DNA of 45,806 bases, from contig CAKOLL010000007.1 in the NCBI GenBank assembly GCA_934096295.1, positions 1 to 45,806 on the forward strand, given 5' to 3'. Source of the DNA: an uncultured Bacilli bacterium. GTDB taxonomy: Bacteria; Bacillota_I; Bacilli_A; RF39; UBA660. The notes beneath the pieces are model-generated. The model did no database searches and had not been told where the DNA came from. It saw only the letters and a list, made by a program, of their open reading frames with translations. Positions within the stretch are counted from its first letter, which is position 1. Each line of letters starts with the position of its first letter. Positions 14,583 to 23,814 of this stretch are shown piece after piece. The position numbers and the translations under genes were made by a program.

Positions 14583-16541
14583 ATGAAGAGATTTAAATTA
14601 AGAACATTTTATTTAAGTGTTATAATGTTTGTTGTTTTATTATATTTAGAATTGATATTTAGATTGTTATGTAATATTGAAATATTTAATATTAGTATTT
14701 TATATGTAATAATATTTGATTTATTTATGACATTACTAATATGTATTATAGGAAAGTTATTTAATCGAAAAGTTAATAAAATAATGTTTTTAAGTGGATT
14801 ATTTTTATTAGGGCTTTTGTATAGTATTCAACTATGTGTATTTAAAATGTTTGGTTTTTATTTTGATTGGACATTAATTGGGGCAAGTGGACAAATTGCA
14901 TCTTTTGCAGGTGATGGTCTAGATTTAGTTATTGCCAATATTATTGGGCTTATTTTAAATTTTATGCCATTTATATTATTTTTAATTTATAATAAAGTTA
15001 TTGTGATAGAAAAAGATGATGTAAAAACTAATATTGTTAAAATCGTGTTATGTGTTTTAACGGGATTATCGTTTTATGGCATTTTAAATATAAATAAGAA
15101 TGAAGTTAATTCACCATATAAGTTATATACAAGTCTTAATAATATTGATTTAAATGTAAGAACTTTTGGGGTAGTAAATGCATTTTTTATAGATACTTAT
15201 AGAAATGCTTTTGGATTTGAAGAAATAATTGATTTACCAAATAAACCAGCGGATGATATAAATAATAATGATAATAATGATGATACAAAAGAATATAAAT
15301 ATAATAATTTAGATATTGATTTTGATAAATTAATAAGTAGTGAAAGTAATAAAACTATTAAAGCGATGCATGAATATTTTAAAAGCGAAAGTGGTACGAA
15401 AGAAAATATGTATACTGGATATTTTAAAGGTAAAAATTTAATTCTATTTATGGCTGAGAGTTTTAATGAAATAGCTGTTAGAGAAGATTTAACTCCGACT
15501 TTATATAAACTTGTTAATAGTGGATTTGTTTTTGAAAACTTTTATACTCCGACGATTAGTAGTACAATTGGGGGAGAATTTCAGGAACTTACAGGTTTAG
15601 TTGCAGCATCAGGTTTCTTAAGTCCTTGGAAACAGGGAACAAATTATTATCCTTTTGGTATTGGTACAATATTTAAAAATATGGATTATAATACGTTTGC
15701 TTATCATGATCATAGTATTTATTTTCAAAATAGATATATTTATTTAAAATCTTTAGGTTTTGATAATTTTAAAGGTTGTTTTAATGGATTAGAAAAAAGT
15801 ATTAATTGTCATACTTGGCCAGAATCAGATGTAGAAATGATTAATGCTACGATAGATGATTATATTAATAGTGATAAACCTTTCTTTACATATTATGTAA
15901 CTGTTAGTGGTCATGGTGGTTATACATTTTCATCTAGTGCAACAGCTAAAAAACATTATAATGAGGTTAAAGATTTAGATTATAGTGAAAAGCCTAAGGC
16001 TTATTTAGCAGCACAGATTGAACTTGATAGAGCACTCGAGGCATTAATAAAAAAATTAGATGAAGCTGGGATTTTAGATGATACAGTTATAGCCCTAGTA
16101 GGAGATCATTATCCATATTACTTAAGTTTAGATGAGGTAAATGAAATATCATCTTATAAAAAAGATGGTGTAATTGAAGTAAATAAAAGTAATTTTATAT
16201 TATGGAATAATAAAATGGAAACTGTTAAAATAGATAAAGTAGGTAGTGAAATAGATGTTTTACCAACCTTATATAATTTGTTTGGAGTTAAATATGATTC
16301 AAGACTTATTATTGGAAAAGATATTTTGAGTACAGAACCAGGTCTTGCAATATTTGGTAATAGAAGCTGGGTTAGTGATAAAGGTAAATATTTTTCTCAA
16401 AGTAAAAAGTTTGTTCCAAATGAAGGAGTAGATGTAAGTAATGATTATATAACTTATATGAATAGTGTTGTTAATAATAGAATGTCAATGAGTAAAAATA
16501 TAATGGTAAATAATTATTATAAGAAAGTATTAGGTGATTAA
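14583..16541 (+). CDS. LTA synthase family sulfatase-fold membrane enzyme
   Basis: About five transmembrane helices lie in residues 1-170, followed by an extracellular sulfatase-fold domain. This is the layout of LtaS-type glycerol-phosphate transferases, which build lipoteichoic acid from phosphatidylglycerol outside the membrane. The metal and catalytic residues can be placed: E292 in AESFNE, T328 in SSTIGGEF (the nucleophile position), H444 in SGHGGY and D508-H509 in GDHYP. The Asn/Asp-rich linker at about 222-238 is long. Overall divergence from classical LtaS means that a related phosphoglycerol transferase for another polymer is possible. It is followed after 2 nt by asnB, an unusual partner. 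Confidence 0.85.
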   Translation: MKRFKLRTFYLSVIMFVVLLYLELIFRLLCNIEIFNISILYVIIFDLFMTLLICIIGKLFNRKVNKIMFLSGLFLLGLLYSIQLCVFKMFGFYFDWTLIGASGQIASFAGDGLDLVIANIIGLILNFMPFILFLIYNKVIVIEKDDVKTNIVKIVLCVLTGLSFYGILNINKNEVNSPYKLYTSLNNIDLNVRTFGVVNAFFIDTYRNAFGFEEIIDLPNKPADDINNNDNNDDTKEYKYNNLDIDFDKLISSESNKTIKAMHEYFKSESGTKENMYTGYFKGKNLILFMAESFNEIAVREDLTPTLYKLVNSGFVFENFYTPTISSTIGGEFQELTGLVAASGFLSPWKQGTNYYPFGIGTIFKNMDYNTFAYHDHSIYFQNRYIYLKSLGFDNFKGCFNGLEKSINCHTWPESDVEMINATIDDYINSDKPFFTYYVTVSGHGGYTFSSSATAKKHYNEVKDLDYSEKPKAYLAAQIELDRALEALIKKLDEAGILDDTVIALVGDHYPYYLSLDEVNEISSYKKDGVIEVNKSNFILWNNKMETVKIDKVGSEIDVLPTLYNLFGVKYDSRLIIGKDILSTEPGLAIFGNRSWVSDKGKYFSQSKKFVPNEGVDVSNDYITYMNSVVNNRMSMSKNIMVNNYYKKVLGD

Positions 16542-16543
16542 AG

Positions 16544-18361
16544 ATGTGTGGAATGTGCGGAATAGTTAGAAAAGGCGATAATAAAGATATTATTAAAAAA
16601 ATGAATGATAGAATTGTGCATCGTGGACCAGATGGCGAAGGTTATTACATTGATGGTGATGTTGCTTTTGGCCATCGTAGATTATCAATTATTGACCTTT
16701 CAACTGGGGACCAACCAATTTATAACGAAGATAGCAGTGTTGTAACAGTTTATAATGGAGAAATTTATAATTATGTTGATTTACGAAGCAAACTAGAATC
16801 TTTAGGTCATGAGTTTAAAACAAAAAGTGATACCGAGGTATTAGTTCATGGTTATGAAGAGTGGCATACGGATTTACCTAAACACTTAAGGGGAATGTTT
16901 GCTTTTGCTATTCATGATAAAAATCGTAATGAAATATTTTTAGCACGAGATAATTTTGGTATTAAACCACTTTATTATGCAAAGATGAATGATAGTTTTA
17001 TGTTTGCATCAGAAATTAAATCTTTCTTAGATGTCCCAGATTTTAAGAAAGAATTTAATGAAGAAATATTAGAAACTTACTTAGAATTTAGTTTTGTACC
17101 TACGAATGAAACATTTTTTAAAGGTGTTTATAGATTAGATGCGGGTTGTAGTTTATTATATAAAGATGAAGATATAAAGATAAATAAATATTTTAAATTG
17201 GATTTTAAAGAAGATACAATGAGTTTTACAGATGCTGTTAAAAATATTGGTGATGTTATGGAAGATAGTGTAAAAAGACATTTAATAGCAGATGTTGAAG
17301 TTGGTTCTTTTCTATCTAGTGGAATTGATTCATCATATATTGTATCTTTAGCTAAACCTCATAAAACATATACAGTTGGTTATGAAAATAAAAAATATGA
17401 TGAAATAAATTATGCTAAAGATTTAGCAAATAAATTAGGTATAAAAAATGAAAGTAAAATAATTAAAAAAGATGAATATCTAGAAGCTATACCTAAGATT
17501 ATGTATCATCTAGATGAACCTACGAGTGACCCCGCTGCAATATCACTATATTTTGTTGCTAAACTTGCAAGTCGTGACTTAAAAGTAGTATTATCTGGTG
17601 AAGGTGCTGATGAGTTCTTCGGAGGATACAATTATTATAGAGAAGAAGTTGATTATAAATTTTATAATAAAATTCCTTATTGTATTAGACATATAATTGG
17701 GAAAGTTGCTAGTTTGTTCCCAGAGGTCAGAGGTTTTAACTTTTTAGTAAGACGTGGGGAAAAGTTAGAAAATAGTTATATCGGTGTTAATAGAAATTTT
17801 TCAGAAAAAATGGCTAGAAAAGTATTAAAGAAAAATTATGAATTAAAAGCAATTGATGTAACAAAAGATGTTTATAATGAATTTAAAGATTATAGTAATA
17901 TTGATAAGATGCAAGCAATTGATATTAATTTTTGGTTAATGAAAGATATTTTACTTAAAGCTGATAGAATGACAATGGCATCATCTATTGAAGGAAGAGT
18001 TCCATTTATTGATAAAGAAGTATTTAAAGTAGCATCAAAGTTACCATTTGACTATAAAGTAACAAAGGAAAACACTAAAGTAGCTTTAAGAGAAGCAGCA
18101 AAAGAAGTTATACCAACTGAAGCTTATAAAAAGAAAAAATTAGGTTTCCCAGTACCTATTAGAGAATGGATAAAAGATGGAGCATTTAAAGAAGAAATAG
18201 AAAAAACAATAAATAGTGATGTTGCTAATAAGTATTTTAATGTGAATTTTTTAAATAAATTATTTAATGAACATATAAGTGGTAAAAAAGATAATTATAG
18301 AAAGATTTGGACTGTTTATACTTTTATAAAATGGTATCAAGTATTTTTTGAAGGAGAGTAA
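16544..18361 (+). CDS. asnB: Asparagine synthetase B, glutamine-hydrolysing
   Basis: AsnB converts aspartate to asparagine using ATP and ammonia from glutamine. The N-terminal Ntn amidotransferase domain depends on Cys after the initiator Met. The start here reads MCGMCGIV, so two overlapping MCG motifs exist; the RBS AGGTGA is 6 nt from the first ATG and 15 nt from the second. RRLSIIDLSTGDQP and YNGEIYNY are glutaminase motifs. The synthetase domain has SGIDSS at 259-264 (ATP pyrophosphatase loop) and GEGADEFFGGY. The length of 605 residues is usual. In an LTA-type operon it could supply asparagine for general use or, less likely, amidate an envelope precursor. Confidence 0.95.
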   Translation: MCGMCGIVRKGDNKDIIKKMNDRIVHRGPDGEGYYIDGDVAFGHRRLSIIDLSTGDQPIYNEDSSVVTVYNGEIYNYVDLRSKLESLGHEFKTKSDTEVLVHGYEEWHTDLPKHLRGMFAFAIHDKNRNEIFLARDNFGIKPLYYAKMNDSFMFASEIKSFLDVPDFKKEFNEEILETYLEFSFVPTNETFFKGVYRLDAGCSLLYKDEDIKINKYFKLDFKEDTMSFTDAVKNIGDVMEDSVKRHLIADVEVGSFLSSGIDSSYIVSLAKPHKTYTVGYENKKYDEINYAKDLANKLGIKNESKIIKKDEYLEAIPKIMYHLDEPTSDPAAISLYFVAKLASRDLKVVLSGEGADEFFGGYNYYREEVDYKFYNKIPYCIRHIIGKVASLFPEVRGFNFLVRRGEKLENSYIGVNRNFSEKMARKVLKKNYELKAIDVTKDVYNEFKDYSNIDKMQAIDINFWLMKDILLKADRMTMASSIEGRVPFIDKEVFKVASKLPFDYKVTKENTKVALREAAKEVIPTEAYKKKKLGFPVPIREWIKDGAFKEEIEKTINSDVANKYFNVNFLNKLFNEHISGKKDNYRKIWTVYTFIKWYQVFFEGE

Positions 18362-18366
18362 TGGTT

Positions 18367-18936
18367 ATGGAGAGATTAGGTATTAAAAGAATAGATGGGG
18401 AATATCCAAAAATATTGTTATATAATAATGATAAAGTTAGTTTAGAAATATCTTTTGCTGGTAATTTAGATTTATATTTTGTTTTAAAAGGAGCAGATAT
18501 CGATAATAAAGTAATTATTAATGAAAGTAATTTAAGAGTTTACGATATATTTAATGAATTATATGAAAGTCTGATTAAGTGCTCTTTACCTTATGAAGTA
18601 CGCGATAAAAATATGTTACGTAGAACATCAAATTACGATATGCTAGTACAAGATAAAGTTATTAAATGGTCTTGTGATGATTATTCAGTAGATGTAGGTC
18701 CCTCTTTTAAAATAACAAAAGTTAATGATGAATTTGTAATATCTTTTGATAGAGGAAATATAGAAAAACAATTTTTAGCAAGTAAGTATAGTATTAGTGT
18801 AAGGCTTAGAAATAGTGGTTCGCTATATTATCCATTTAACGCTAATTTTATGAGACTTTATCATGAATTAAGTGATTTAGATTTAGATCAAATATATATA
18901 GATGAAATAGGAAAATTAAAAAGAATAAAAGTTTAA
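18367..18936 (+). CDS. Conserved-looking protein of unknown function
   Basis: The protein has about 189 residues and no recognised family. It is soluble, with alternating strands (ISFAGNLDLYFVL near the N-terminus, then FKITKVNDEFVISF) and no signal peptide or membrane segment. ATG 18367 is chosen because the RBS AAGGAGAG ends 8 nt before it; the ATG at 18361, which overlaps the asnB stop, is only 2 nt from the same RBS. It sits tightly between asnB and rmuC in one operon and ends 9 nt before rmuC. No function can be inferred beyond cotranscription. Confidence 0.6.
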   Translation: MERLGIKRIDGEYPKILLYNNDKVSLEISFAGNLDLYFVLKGADIDNKVIINESNLRVYDIFNELYESLIKCSLPYEVRDKNMLRRTSNYDMLVQDKVIKWSCDDYSVDVGPSFKITKVNDEFVISFDRGNIEKQFLASKYSISVRLRNSGSLYYPFNANFMRLYHELSDLDLDQIYIDEIGKLKRIKV

Positions 18937-18945
18937 GGAGAATGT

Positions 18946-20046
18946 ATGGAATATGTAATTGTTGGGCTACTTGGAGTAGTTATAGTGCTTTTATTGGTAC
19001 TAGTTTTAAGAAAAAATAATAATAACAATAATGAAATGACTGAAAGACTAGGTCATTTTGAAGCAAATATTAATAAAGAAATCGGAGAGTTTAAGTTTGG
19101 TTTTTCAAAAGTTTTAACTCAAGATTTTGAACTTTTAAATGAAAGGATTGAAAAAAAATTAACTTTAATTAATGATAGAGTTAATGAAAGACTTGATCAA
19201 AATTTTGAAAAAAGTAATAAAACATTTATGAATGTCTTAGAAAGATTAAATAAAATAGATGAAGCTCAAAAGAAGATTGATAGCTTAAATGGAGAAATTG
19301 TTTCACTTCAGGGAGTTCTTACTGATAAGAAAACTCGTGGTACATTCGGAGAAGTAAATTTAGAATATATTTTAAATAATGCTTTTGGAAGTAATAAAAA
19401 TGGCATTTATAAAACTCAGGTTAAGCTTTCTACCGGTGTTATTGCAGATGCTATTCTTTATGCCCCAGCTCCTTTAGGTACAATTGCAATTGACTCTAAG
19501 TTTCCATTAGAAAACTATCAAAGAATGACGGATAGAACTAAATCTAAAGAAGAAAGAGATTATTATGAAAAAATGTTTGTTCAGGATGTAAAAAAACATA
19601 TTAATGATATTAGTGAAAAGTATATAATACCTGGAGAAACAACTGATGAAGCTATAATGTTTTTACCAGCAGAAGCTTTGTTTGCAGAAATCAATGCTTA
19701 TCATGCTGAGCTATTAAATTATGCATATAGTAAAAAGGTATGGATTGCTGGTCCAACTACATTAATTAGTACTGTTTCTATTATTAGTATGATACTTAAA
19801 AATATGGAAAGAGATAAATATGCAAAAGTTATTCATGAAGAATTAAATAAATTGAGTGTAGAATTTGGAAGATATAAAGACCGTTGGGATAAACTTGCTA
19901 GAAGTGTTAAAACTGTCAATCAAAGTATTGATGAACTTCATACTACGAGTGAAAAAATCACTAAGAGATTTGATAGCATTAATAGTGTTGATTTAGATAA
20001 GTTAGGTAATAAAGAAGAAAAAATAGAAATGATTGAAATTAATTGA
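18946..20046 (+). CDS. rmuC: DNA recombination protein RmuC
   Basis: The RmuC family is a membrane-anchored, coiled-coil protein with a predicted nuclease-like domain, linked to limiting inversions and DNA rearrangements. Residues 1-22 form one membrane segment, residues about 30-125 are coiled coil, and the RmuC domain follows (TRGTFGEVNLEYIL, then AIDSKFPLENYQRM, VKKHINDISEKYI and AEALFAEI). The RBS is AAGGAGA. It ends with TGA, 7 nt before a terminator hairpin. The last 109 nt are overlapped in antisense by the open frame of RNase R. Confidence 0.94.
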   Translation: MEYVIVGLLGVVIVLLLVLVLRKNNNNNNEMTERLGHFEANINKEIGEFKFGFSKVLTQDFELLNERIEKKLTLINDRVNERLDQNFEKSNKTFMNVLERLNKIDEAQKKIDSLNGEIVSLQGVLTDKKTRGTFGEVNLEYILNNAFGSNKNGIYKTQVKLSTGVIADAILYAPAPLGTIAIDSKFPLENYQRMTDRTKSKEERDYYEKMFVQDVKKHINDISEKYIIPGETTDEAIMFLPAEALFAEINAYHAELLNYAYSKKVWIAGPTTLISTVSIISMILKNMERDKYAKVIHEELNKLSVEFGRYKDRWDKLARSVKTVNQSIDELHTTSEKITKRFDSINSVDLDKLGNKEEKIEMIEIN

Positions 20047-22535
20047 ATATCAAAAAAAGACTTTTTAGTCTTTTTTCGTGAAAGTGTTTGCTCTTTAGAT
20101 AAATGATTTGAATTTCCATTAAAATAAATTACTCTAAATTCCTCATCTAATTGTTTTGGAGTTAACAATAATTTTGTCCCAATCATAATCTTCTTATTAC
20201 TGTTTTTATGTTCTAACCATTTACAGTCTTTATTATATGTGTAAAGGCCATCATCTAAATCTTCAAAGAAAATGATACCTTCAATTAAATCTGTTGTTTT
20301 TACAATTAACCCTTGGGGTGTAACATCTTGAATGAAGCCTTCGAATGTTTCATTAATATGTTCTTTAACATATTTAACCATATATAGTTTATCAGATTCA
20401 TAACTAGCTTTATCTGCACATCTTTCCATAATTGATGCTCTTTTAGCATGTTCTTCAAGTTCACTCTTAAAATTTTCTATATCAAATGATGGGTCTAGCA
20501 TGGCTTCAACATTGTCTAAAATATATTCAATAACAAGATCCATAAACCTTCTTATCGGTGATGTTACTTGAGAATAAGCATCTGAAGCAAGGCCATAATG
20601 ACCAACATTATTAGTGCTGTAATATGCTTTTGGCATACTTCTTAAAAGTAAGGATGATAGAATGAAAAATTCTTCTTTTGTACTTAAGGAACTAATAATT
20701 TTTTGTAGAACATGAGGATCAGTAGTGTCTTTTAAAGTTTCTAATTTATATCCTACAGATTTTATGAGATTTAATGTAGTTTTTAACTTTTCTTCCATTG
20801 GTATTTCATGATTTCTATAGATGGAAATAAGACATAAGTTTAAAGTATAATTTGCGATAGCTTCATTAGTAATAATCATACAATTTTCTATTATTTTTTC
20901 AGCTTCTTTTTGAACTTTGGCTGATAAATTAATACTATCTTCAGTTTCTAAAAACTCTATTTCTTTAGAATCAAATTCTAGTGAACCGTTTTTTATTCTT
21001 TTGTTTTCAATAATATGTGATAATTCTTGTAATAAAGATAAATCTTTTAAAAATGGTTCATAGCCATTAGGTACTATATTTTCATAAAATATTTGATTGA
21101 CATCTTCATATGTCATTTTCTTTTTTGATTTAATAACACTATCAAATATTTCTAAGTCTTCAACATCACCAGATTCATTTATAACCATTCTATAAGTTTT
21201 GGCAAGTCTTTCAACATTAGGATTTAGGGAACAGATACCATTTGAAATAATAGGGTGTAACATGTGAAGAACATGATTAGCAAGATAAAGACTTGTAGTA
21301 TTTTTGGAAGCTCTGATCCATAATGGTGAATTATAAGGTATATAGTGTGAAACATGAGCAATAGATACTGTTAAAATATATTTGTTGTCTTTAGTTTTCT
21401 TTATACCAACAGCATCATCCATATCTTTGGTATTGGCACCATCAATAGTAAATATTGTTTCATCAGTTAAATCAACTCTTCCAATTTTATCTGTTTCTGA
21501 AACTTCTTTAGGTATAGAATTTACTTGTTCTAATTCTTCTTTTGTATATCTTGTAATAAAACCATTATTGCACGCTATTGCTTCAAGTTCACTAGTTAAA
21601 TCATTTTTATGTCCAGTTACTTCAATAAATGATACATCATAAACTTTATTTGTTTCTTTAGTGCCAATCTTAGTAAGTATTCTAGTGCCAATTGGTAGTT
21701 TTAAATCTTTAAATTCTTTTTCATTACATCTAACTTTTATATTGTTATTTCCAACAACTCTGATACCTTTTTCTGTAACTTCACAAATAATGTTAGTGTT
21801 ATTTCTTTTTAAAACTTTTTTAATAGAAAATCCGTCTTGATTTTTTTCTACTATAACTTTATCAAATGGTAAGATTCCTTCGGTTTCTTCATCTTTAAGT
21901 AAATATAAGTTATCTTTAACTCTTATGTAATAGGTTCCTTTTTTACTAGTTTCAATAGTAACAACTTTAAATTTTTTAGGAAATGGTTGATATTTGTTTT
22001 CATCTTCATTAAAATATATTTTTCCTTGTTCTTCCAAAGCTATTAATGTATTCTGGAGTGTTGTTAAATCATTTGTTTTAAGCATTTTAGCTAGGGTGTT
22101 TAATGAATAACTTTTATTATAAATATCGAATAAATCTAAAATGTCCTCATAATCTTTACTTTTTTCTAATTGATTATTTGGTAATACTTTTACTAATTTA
22201 AATCTATTGCGATTTCTTTCTATGATGATAGTGTCTTTCTTTTTTAGATTAGTTTTATTTGGTAAAGAGTATTCTTTATTATTGATTTTAAAACGAAATT
22301 CTTTTTCTTTTATGGATGTAACTTTTGTAATAAAAAAATTAGAAGGAAATGTTTTGTATGTGTTATTTCTAGCATCATAAAATATTTTCCCTTCTAATTC
22401 TAATAGTTTTAAATCATTTAAAATATTTTCTTTAGTCTTCCCCGCGATTATTCTTCCATATAATTTCTTTTCAATTTCTTCTGGTGTGAGTTCGATTGGT
22501 GTTGGTTTAAAAATTTCAATTAACATATTTTTCAT
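19938..22535 (-). CDS. rnr: Ribonuclease R with duplicated N-terminal module and run-on C-terminus
   Basis: RNase R is a processive 3'-5' exoribonuclease that unwinds structured RNA. The RNB domain has TIDGANTKDMDDAV at 363-376 with catalytic aspartates, and SPIRR near 660. An S1 domain follows (GFIQDVTPQGLIV) and then a lysine-rich end. The N-terminus contains two copies of a winged-helix plus cold-shock-like unit, about 1-120 and 130-245, where one is usual. After residue about 822 the frame crosses the terminator at 20053-20076 and reads 40 more, hydrophobic codons antisense to rmuC. One extra A in the A6 run before the hairpin would give a stop inside the stem. The RBS is GAGGA and the promoter overlaps that of the divergent gene. 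Confidence 0.93.
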   Translation of the reverse strand: MKNMLIEIFKPTPIELTPEEIEKKLYGRIIAGKTKENILNDLKLLELEGKIFYDARNNTYKTFPSNFFITKVTSIKEKEFRFKINNKEYSLPNKTNLKKKDTIIIERNRNRFKLVKVLPNNQLEKSKDYEDILDLFDIYNKSYSLNTLAKMLKTNDLTTLQNTLIALEEQGKIYFNEDENKYQPFPKKFKVVTIETSKKGTYYIRVKDNLYLLKDEETEGILPFDKVIVEKNQDGFSIKKVLKRNNTNIICEVTEKGIRVVGNNNIKVRCNEKEFKDLKLPIGTRILTKIGTKETNKVYDVSFIEVTGHKNDLTSELEAIACNNGFITRYTKEELEQVNSIPKEVSETDKIGRVDLTDETIFTIDGANTKDMDDAVGIKKTKDNKYILTVSIAHVSHYIPYNSPLWIRASKNTTSLYLANHVLHMLHPIISNGICSLNPNVERLAKTYRMVINESGDVEDLEIFDSVIKSKKKMTYEDVNQIFYENIVPNGYEPFLKDLSLLQELSHIIENKRIKNGSLEFDSKEIEFLETEDSINLSAKVQKEAEKIIENCMIITNEAIANYTLNLCLISIYRNHEIPMEEKLKTTLNLIKSVGYKLETLKDTTDPHVLQKIISSLSTKEEFFILSSLLLRSMPKAYYSTNNVGHYGLASDAYSQVTSPIRRFMDLVIEYILDNVEAMLDPSFDIENFKSELEEHAKRASIMERCADKASYESDKLYMVKYVKEHINETFEGFIQDVTPQGLIVKTTDLIEGIIFFEDLDDGLYTYNKDCKWLEHKNSNKKIMIGTKLLLTPKQLDEEFRVIYFNGNSNHLSKEQTLSRKKTKKSFFDIQLISIISIFSSLLPNLSKSTLLMLSNLLVIFSLVV
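20053..20076. terminator. Bidirectional terminator between rmuC and rnr
   Basis: A 10-bp stem AAAAAAGACT/AGTCTTTTTT with a TTTT loop has A and T runs on both sides, so it can serve either strand. On the minus strand it lies inside the open frame of rnr, before any stop codon. Confidence 0.88.
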
Positions 22536-22555
22536 AAATTTATCCTCATATTTTA

Positions 22556-22606
22556 AATATAGTTCAATTTGTAGATATTGTCAACTCTAAATTAATTTGA
22601 TAAAAT
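22556..22606. promoter_or_regulatory. Overlapping divergent sigma-A promoters (rnr and histidine-phosphatase-like gene)
   Basis: Minus strand: TTGACA (22584-22579), 17 nt, TATATT (22561-22556) for rnr. Plus strand: TTGTCA (22578-22583), 17 nt, TAAAAT (22601-22606) for the next gene. The two -35 boxes use the same bases, so the polymerases should exclude each other. Confidence 0.7.
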
Positions 22607-22623
22607 TATTATGGTGAGATACA

Positions 22624-23238
22624 ATGACATTATATTTAGTTAGTAATAATTTAGTAATTGATAATATATTATATGAAACTGATGAAGGTTTAGAAGAGAA
22701 AAGAGTTAATAGACCTCTTTCAATTGATGGAGAAAAGGCAAGTGTAAAACTTGTAAAAAAAGTTGATGCAAGTGTTGTATATTCTTCTAGTTATGCATCA
22801 AGTATTGGGACAGCTAAATATTATGCAAGTTATAAAAATGTAGATGTGAATATTAATTCTTTTTTGAATGATTTAAGAATCGGAGATTTAGGTAGAAGAA
22901 ATATTAAGATGCTTAGATTTATGCAAGAAAGAGATTTTGATTTTAAGTTTAATCATGGGGAAAGTTTGAATGAAGTTAATAAAAGAATGAATATAGCCAT
23001 TGATAGAATAATTAAGAAGAATGGTAATAAAAATATGGTTATTTTTACACAAAAGAGTGCTATAACTGGTTATTTACTTGATAAATTAGAACATGGTTAT
23101 AATTTAGATGATAGATTGGTTTTAAGTTTTAATGAAAGAGTTATAATTGATGATAATTTAAGTGACGTTGATATTATAAAAGTAGAATTAGAAAAAGGAA
23201 AAGTTGTTAATTGCGAGGTAATTGATTATGAAATTTGA
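22624..23238 (+). CDS. Histidine-phosphatase-fold protein with degenerate active site
   Basis: The fold pattern of the phosphoglycerate-mutase-like histidine phosphatases is recognisable: RPLSIDGEKA at 30-39 and HGESLNEV at 111-118, which keeps the glutamate. The catalytic residues are missing, however. The N-terminal RHG is VSNN at 6-9. The arginine of the S-x-L-x-R-A-x-x-T-A motif is serine (YSSSYASSIGTA, 53-64). The second histidine motif reads FTQKSA at 141-146. It should therefore be inactive as a phosphatase and may bind a ligand or protein. The end overlaps pduL and the two share a transcript. The RBS is weak (GGTGAG, 22615-22620). Confidence 0.7.
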   Translation: MTLYLVSNNLVIDNILYETDEGLEEKRVNRPLSIDGEKASVKLVKKVDASVVYSSSYASSIGTAKYYASYKNVDVNINSFLNDLRIGDLGRRNIKMLRFMQERDFDFKFNHGESLNEVNKRMNIAIDRIIKKNGNKNMVIFTQKSAITGYLLDKLEHGYNLDDRLVLSFNERVIIDDNLSDVDIIKVELEKGKVVNCEVIDYEI

Positions 23239-23800
23239 TTTAGAAGAAAAAGTTAACATTATGATAAGTGGAAGACATGTTCATTTAACTAAGGAATCAA
23301 TAGATAAATTGTTTGGTCATGAATTACATGTTAGAAATAATTTAAATCAAGTTGGTCAATTTGCATCTATCGAGACTGTAACAATAGAAACTAATGAAGG
23401 CGTAATAAAAAATGTTAGGGTTATTGGCCCAGAAAGAAAATATAATCAAGTAGAGATTTCCGCTAGTGATGCAAGGAGACTTGGGTTAAGGTTGCCAGTT
23501 AGAAAAAGTGGTAATTTAGATGGAGCTGGTTTAATTAAAATTAAAACTGATAAGGGGGAAATATCTGGAAATTTTGCAATAATAGCAGATAGACATGTTC
23601 ATTTTAGTCCGGATGATGCAAAAAAATATAAAGTTTTAGATGGAGAAGATTTATATTTAGAAATAGGTGGAGTAAAAAAGGGAGCAATTTTAGTTAAAGC
23701 AAAGGTGAGTGAAGATGGGTATTTTGAGGCTCATTTAGATACTGATGATGCTAATGCTTTTTTACTTAACTCTGGTGAAATTGGAGTTTTACGAAAATAA
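23228..23800 (+). CDS. pduL: Phosphate acyltransferase PduL
   Basis: PduL interconverts acyl-CoA and acyl phosphate. It is unrelated to Pta and often replaces it in acetate-forming Bacillota. Motifs are SGRHVHL at 14-20, GQFASIETV, ADRHVHFSP near 120-128 and LDTDDANAF. The histidines belong to the two zinc sites. There is no microcompartment-targeting N-terminal extension and no shell-protein gene nearby, so a housekeeping role in acetate metabolism is inferred. ATG 23228 follows GAGGTA by 7 nt; the TTG two codons earlier is less likely. Confidence 0.92.
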   Translation: MKFDLEEKVNIMISGRHVHLTKESIDKLFGHELHVRNNLNQVGQFASIETVTIETNEGVIKNVRVIGPERKYNQVEISASDARRLGLRLPVRKSGNLDGAGLIKIKTDKGEISGNFAIIADRHVHFSPDDAKKYKVLDGEDLYLEIGGVKKGAILVKAKVSEDGYFEAHLDTDDANAFLLNSGEIGVLRK

Positions 23801-23814
23801 TTTATGGGGGATTT

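Noticed and set aside
15270..15300. GAT/AAT-rich tandem repeat in the LTA-synthase-like gene as a CRISPR or microsatellite
   Set aside because: It encodes an Asn/Asp-rich linker; it is short and irregular. No CRISPR array was seen in the window.
20041..20100. Mycoplasma-type code (TGA as Trp)
   Set aside because: rmuC ends in TGA right before its terminator and conserved tryptophans throughout are TGG.
23228..23800. Bacterial microcompartment suggested by pduL
   Set aside because: There are no shell proteins or other pdu/eut genes, and no targeting extension on PduL.
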